This document shows positions 13,214 to 15,093 of a stretch of 15,093 nucleotides of DNA, one piece after another (the stretch's first letter is position 1; the number at the start of each line of letters is the position of its first letter). The position numbers were made by a program, and so were the translations under genes. The stretch spans positions 1 to 15,093 of the forward strand of contig CAZQVV010000063.1 in NCBI GenBank assembly GCA_964596835.1. The letters are read 5' to 3'. The notes beneath the pieces were generated by a model. That model searched no databases, was not told where the DNA came from, and saw nothing but the letters and a program-made list of their open reading frames with translations. Origin of the DNA: JAADGZ01 sp964596835 (GTDB taxonomy: Bacteria; Pseudomonadota; Gammaproteobacteria; UBA6429; Thiohalophilaceae).

Positions 13214-13231
13214 CAATATCTCTACGCTATA

Positions 13232-14791
13232 TTACTTCAAAGGAGGAAGTGCTGGAGCGGGTTTTCCTTTCAGCCCGGCATTAACCAGTCCTGCCAGAAA
13301 ATCAGAGAAAGGTACGATATTCTGACCGACACAGGCTTCTTCTAATGCAGCCATATATTCGTCACGCCGTTCCAACGGGACAACCGTCCAGGGATAGCCT
13401 CCGCTCGCCAGCATCACGTTCATTAAAAAACGTCCCATGCGTCCGTTGCCGTCCATATAAGGATGGATATACACAAACATAAAATGTCCCAGTACAACTC
13501 GAACAGCCGGGTTGGGTTCTTCTTTGATGAGATCGAAGAGTGCAGGCATAAGATCACGTATTGCGTCCCGGTTTGGAGGAGTGTGTTGGGAGTAGCGGAT
13601 ATAGACTTGATCATTACGATAACCGGCAAGATCAGCAATGTTCAAAATGCCAGCCGTAATACTGGGCGCGAACAGTTCCCGATACCATGTGCTGTGATCA
13701 TTGTCGACAACGATGCCGGGGTTCTCGTTCTTGAACGCCTTTGTGACGCTTTCTTTGACGGCCAGAAAAGCCTGATAGTAGCCGCGTGCCGCCATGGCAT
13801 TGCGTTGTTCCCGGTCATCTTTGTTATCGTCCAGGTTCCAGCTTGGCTTACGTACGTGCTCAATCAATCCAGCACTGACGCGATAACCCTCAATCGACAG
13901 GGAGTGATAGGCCTCAGTGACATAAACATCATCAACATGTTGCATGTAGGTCTTGATGTCTTTGGGAATGCCCGGCGCTTCGGGGAAACGTTCTATGACA
14001 GGCTTGCGCATTGCATGCCACATCAAGCGCAGGCGATTAACGTAAGGGGATAGTTCTCTGCCGGACAGAATGGCAGGCGGTTTAGTTTCAAACGGATCAG
14101 ATTCTCGCACGTCATAATCGGCCGCGCGCATGGTTGCAACAATATTGTCGGCAATACGATCATGGCCAATATTGCGGAATGCGCTAGCCAAGCGACCGGC
14201 AATGGTGGTATGTCCGCCCTTCAAGAGCTTTGCCAGGATTTCAGAAGCATCAGAAATTGTAGACAGTGCGGCGCGAATGTCGGTCGGATTTTGTTGGAAT
14301 AATCCAGGTGAACAATCGATCAAGGCCGGAACAAGGGCATATAGACGTAGGTCTTTTACTGTTTTTATGTCCTGCTTATCCGGCATGCTGTACCGGACAG
14401 TCAAAAGTGAGGTGTCATGTGGGAGTGCTGTGATCTTGTTATCCCCCTTTGGCGAACGGACCAAAAGCTGACGCGGCACGGTTCTGTTTCCAGCATGCAA
14501 TAACAGAGACTGCTCGGGTGACAGGCACCAGTCTGTGCCGAAACGCTCATTCAGATACGAGGCGCAAAAATTCCAGAATGAGGCATACCATGCTGTGCTT
14601 TCCCCGGCGACCTCACTGGGGCGGGATGGGATGTACCACCCCTTCATTACGGGTTGCAGAAAGCCGTTCTTAACAAGACGTTCCCGGTCGGTACGTTCCA
14701 GGTCGCTGGAGCGGATAGCGACTGACCCAGGGTCTTGAAGCGCCTTCAAAGCTTCAAGAGACCGGGCGAGTTTTTCTGAGGGGGCTGCCAT
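13232..14791 (-). CDS. Fic protein with N-terminal AbiEi-like winged-helix region
   Basis: The 519-residue product ends in a Fic domain, an enzyme fold that usually transfers AMP to target proteins. The complete active-site motif HPYMDGNGRMGR is at 443-454. An inhibitory motif of the [S/T]xxxE[G/N] type, SLSIEG at 297-302, lies before the Fic core, so it fits class II, where the inhibitory helix is on the same chain. The first 60 residues (SSDLERTDRERLVKNGFLQP followed by VMKGWYIPSRP) look like the winged-helix start of AbiEi-type antitoxins, and 60-230 continue an AbiEi-like region. Toxin, brake and possible DNA-binding part are thus on one chain. Target unknown. The upstream neighbour is another Fic gene. 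No obvious separate antitoxin is next to it. The ATG at 14791 has only AGAG upstream. Confidence 0.88.
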   Translation of the reverse strand: MAAPSEKLARSLEALKALQDPGSVAIRSSDLERTDRERLVKNGFLQPVMKGWYIPSRPSEVAGESTAWYASFWNFCASYLNERFGTDWCLSPEQSLLLHAGNRTVPRQLLVRSPKGDNKITALPHDTSLLTVRYSMPDKQDIKTVKDLRLYALVPALIDCSPGLFQQNPTDIRAALSTISDASEILAKLLKGGHTTIAGRLASAFRNIGHDRIADNIVATMRAADYDVRESDPFETKPPAILSGRELSPYVNRLRLMWHAMRKPVIERFPEAPGIPKDIKTYMQHVDDVYVTEAYHSLSIEGYRVSAGLIEHVRKPSWNLDDNKDDREQRNAMAARGYYQAFLAVKESVTKAFKNENPGIVVDNDHSTWYRELFAPSITAGILNIADLAGYRNDQVYIRYSQHTPPNRDAIRDLMPALFDLIKEEPNPAVRVVLGHFMFVYIHPYMDGNGRMGRFLMNVMLASGGYPWTVVPLERRDEYMAALEEACVGQNIVPFSDFLAGLVNAGLKGKPAPALPPLK

Positions 14792-14852
14792 ATTTTACGT
14801 ACTCTGCATCGGCTTTTGTGTTGGTTTGATCCTAGGTTATTAAGTTGTAGCA

Positions 14853-14880
14853 TTTATAGGGAATCATGTCGAGCGTAAAA
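14853..14880 (-). promoter_or_regulatory. Possible promoter of the fic gene
   Basis: Read on the minus strand, TTTTAC (14880-14875), 16 bases, then TATAAA (14858-14853), about 60 bases before the fic ATG. The -10 is good and the -35 is poor. It suggests the gene can be transcribed apart from the Fic gene upstream. Confidence 0.35.
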
Positions 14881-14907
14881 TAGGTTTTTCCGTATGACAA
14901 GCGAGAT

Positions 14908-15093
14908 TCAGGACCGAACAAACTCAAGCAAGGGGCCAATATCGTGATTATCAGCGGCGCGGAGCGCTGCGACATAGGCTTTCCGTGTCTCACTGGCATC
15001 AACAAGATTGACGCGCCCCCAGGTGAATCGAGGGCGGCCTAATGCTGTTAGCATCAAGTCGGCTGCCAGGCGGGCGTGGCGACCATTGCCGTT
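14908..15093 (-). CDS. Second Fic protein, C-terminal part (mobile mystery protein B-like), cut by window end
   Basis: The frame is open from the window edge to TGA at 14910-14908: NGNGRHARLAADLMLTALGR, PRFTWGRVNLVDASETRKAY, VAALRAADNHDIGPLLEFVR, S. NGNGRHAR is the second half of the Fic active-site motif (HPFxxGNGRxxR), and LGRPRFTWG is a mark of the mobile mystery protein B group, Fic proteins usually found in mobile regions next to a helix-turn-helix protein, mobile mystery protein A. The first two thirds lie outside the window. The stop is 116 bases before the ATG of the other fic gene on the same strand. The 61 visible residues seem intact. Confidence 0.8.
   Translation of the reverse strand, partial: NGNGRHARLAADLMLTALGRPRFTWGRVNLVDASETRKAYVAALRAADNHDIGPLLEFVRS

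Overview
The window looks like a chromosomal segment of a Gammaproteobacterium. ProS, IlvI/IlvH, the short class I IlvC, PssA, LeuA and RimI all have gammaproteobacterial character. The order ilvI-ilvH-ilvC-(psd-like)-pssA-leuA, from memory, recalls purple-sulfur/Ectothiorhodospira-type relatives, but I cannot fix the genus. A run of exactly 100 N (3115-3214) shows this is a draft scaffold. The DNA between genes is crowded with small dispersed repeats, most of them inverted or palindromic.

Layout. 1-389 holds repeats only. 390-974 (-) encodes a lytic transglycosylase, and 1113-2819 (-) encodes prolyl-tRNA synthetase; a 94-bp inverted-repeat element separates them. 2820-3244 is a 58-bp tandem repeat array plus the assembly gap. 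3245-4051 (-) is a two-gene unit: a DUF4124 exported protein followed by a MIF-like tautomerase. 4052-4381 is the regulatory region of the plus-strand branched-chain amino-acid genes: ilvI, ilvH and ilvC, closed by a terminator near 7657-7691. Next come a phosphatidylserine-decarboxylase-like gene that has lost its catalytic serine and histidine, a 218-bp MITE-like element, and pssA. leuA follows behind a good sigma70 promoter and a short ORF with five Leu codons in seven (a candidate leucine attenuator). Last in the core part are a family 4 uracil-DNA glycosylase carrying a dispersed repeat inside its reading frame and rimI, overlapping by ATGA.

After rimI the character changes. 12990-13182 is a remnant resembling the C-terminus of the anti-restriction protein ArdA, with its own terminator-like hairpin. 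Two minus-strand Fic genes follow: a 519-residue Fic protein with an N-terminal AbiEi-like winged-helix region, and the C-terminal end of a second Fic protein resembling mobile mystery protein B, cut by the window edge. This right-hand part reads as a mobile or defence-related accessory region.

How the genes work together. IlvI/IlvH make acetolactate from pyruvate, IlvC reduces and isomerises it, and LeuA draws off 2-ketoisovalerate to leucine. PssA makes phosphatidylserine, normally converted to phosphatidylethanolamine by a decarboxylase. The adjacent decarboxylase-like protein lacks the residues for this, so the most interesting core-region question is what it does. The other main points are the leucine leader ahead of leuA, the repeats that have entered or abut coding sequences (UDG, pssA, proS), and the paired Fic genes next to an ArdA relic.
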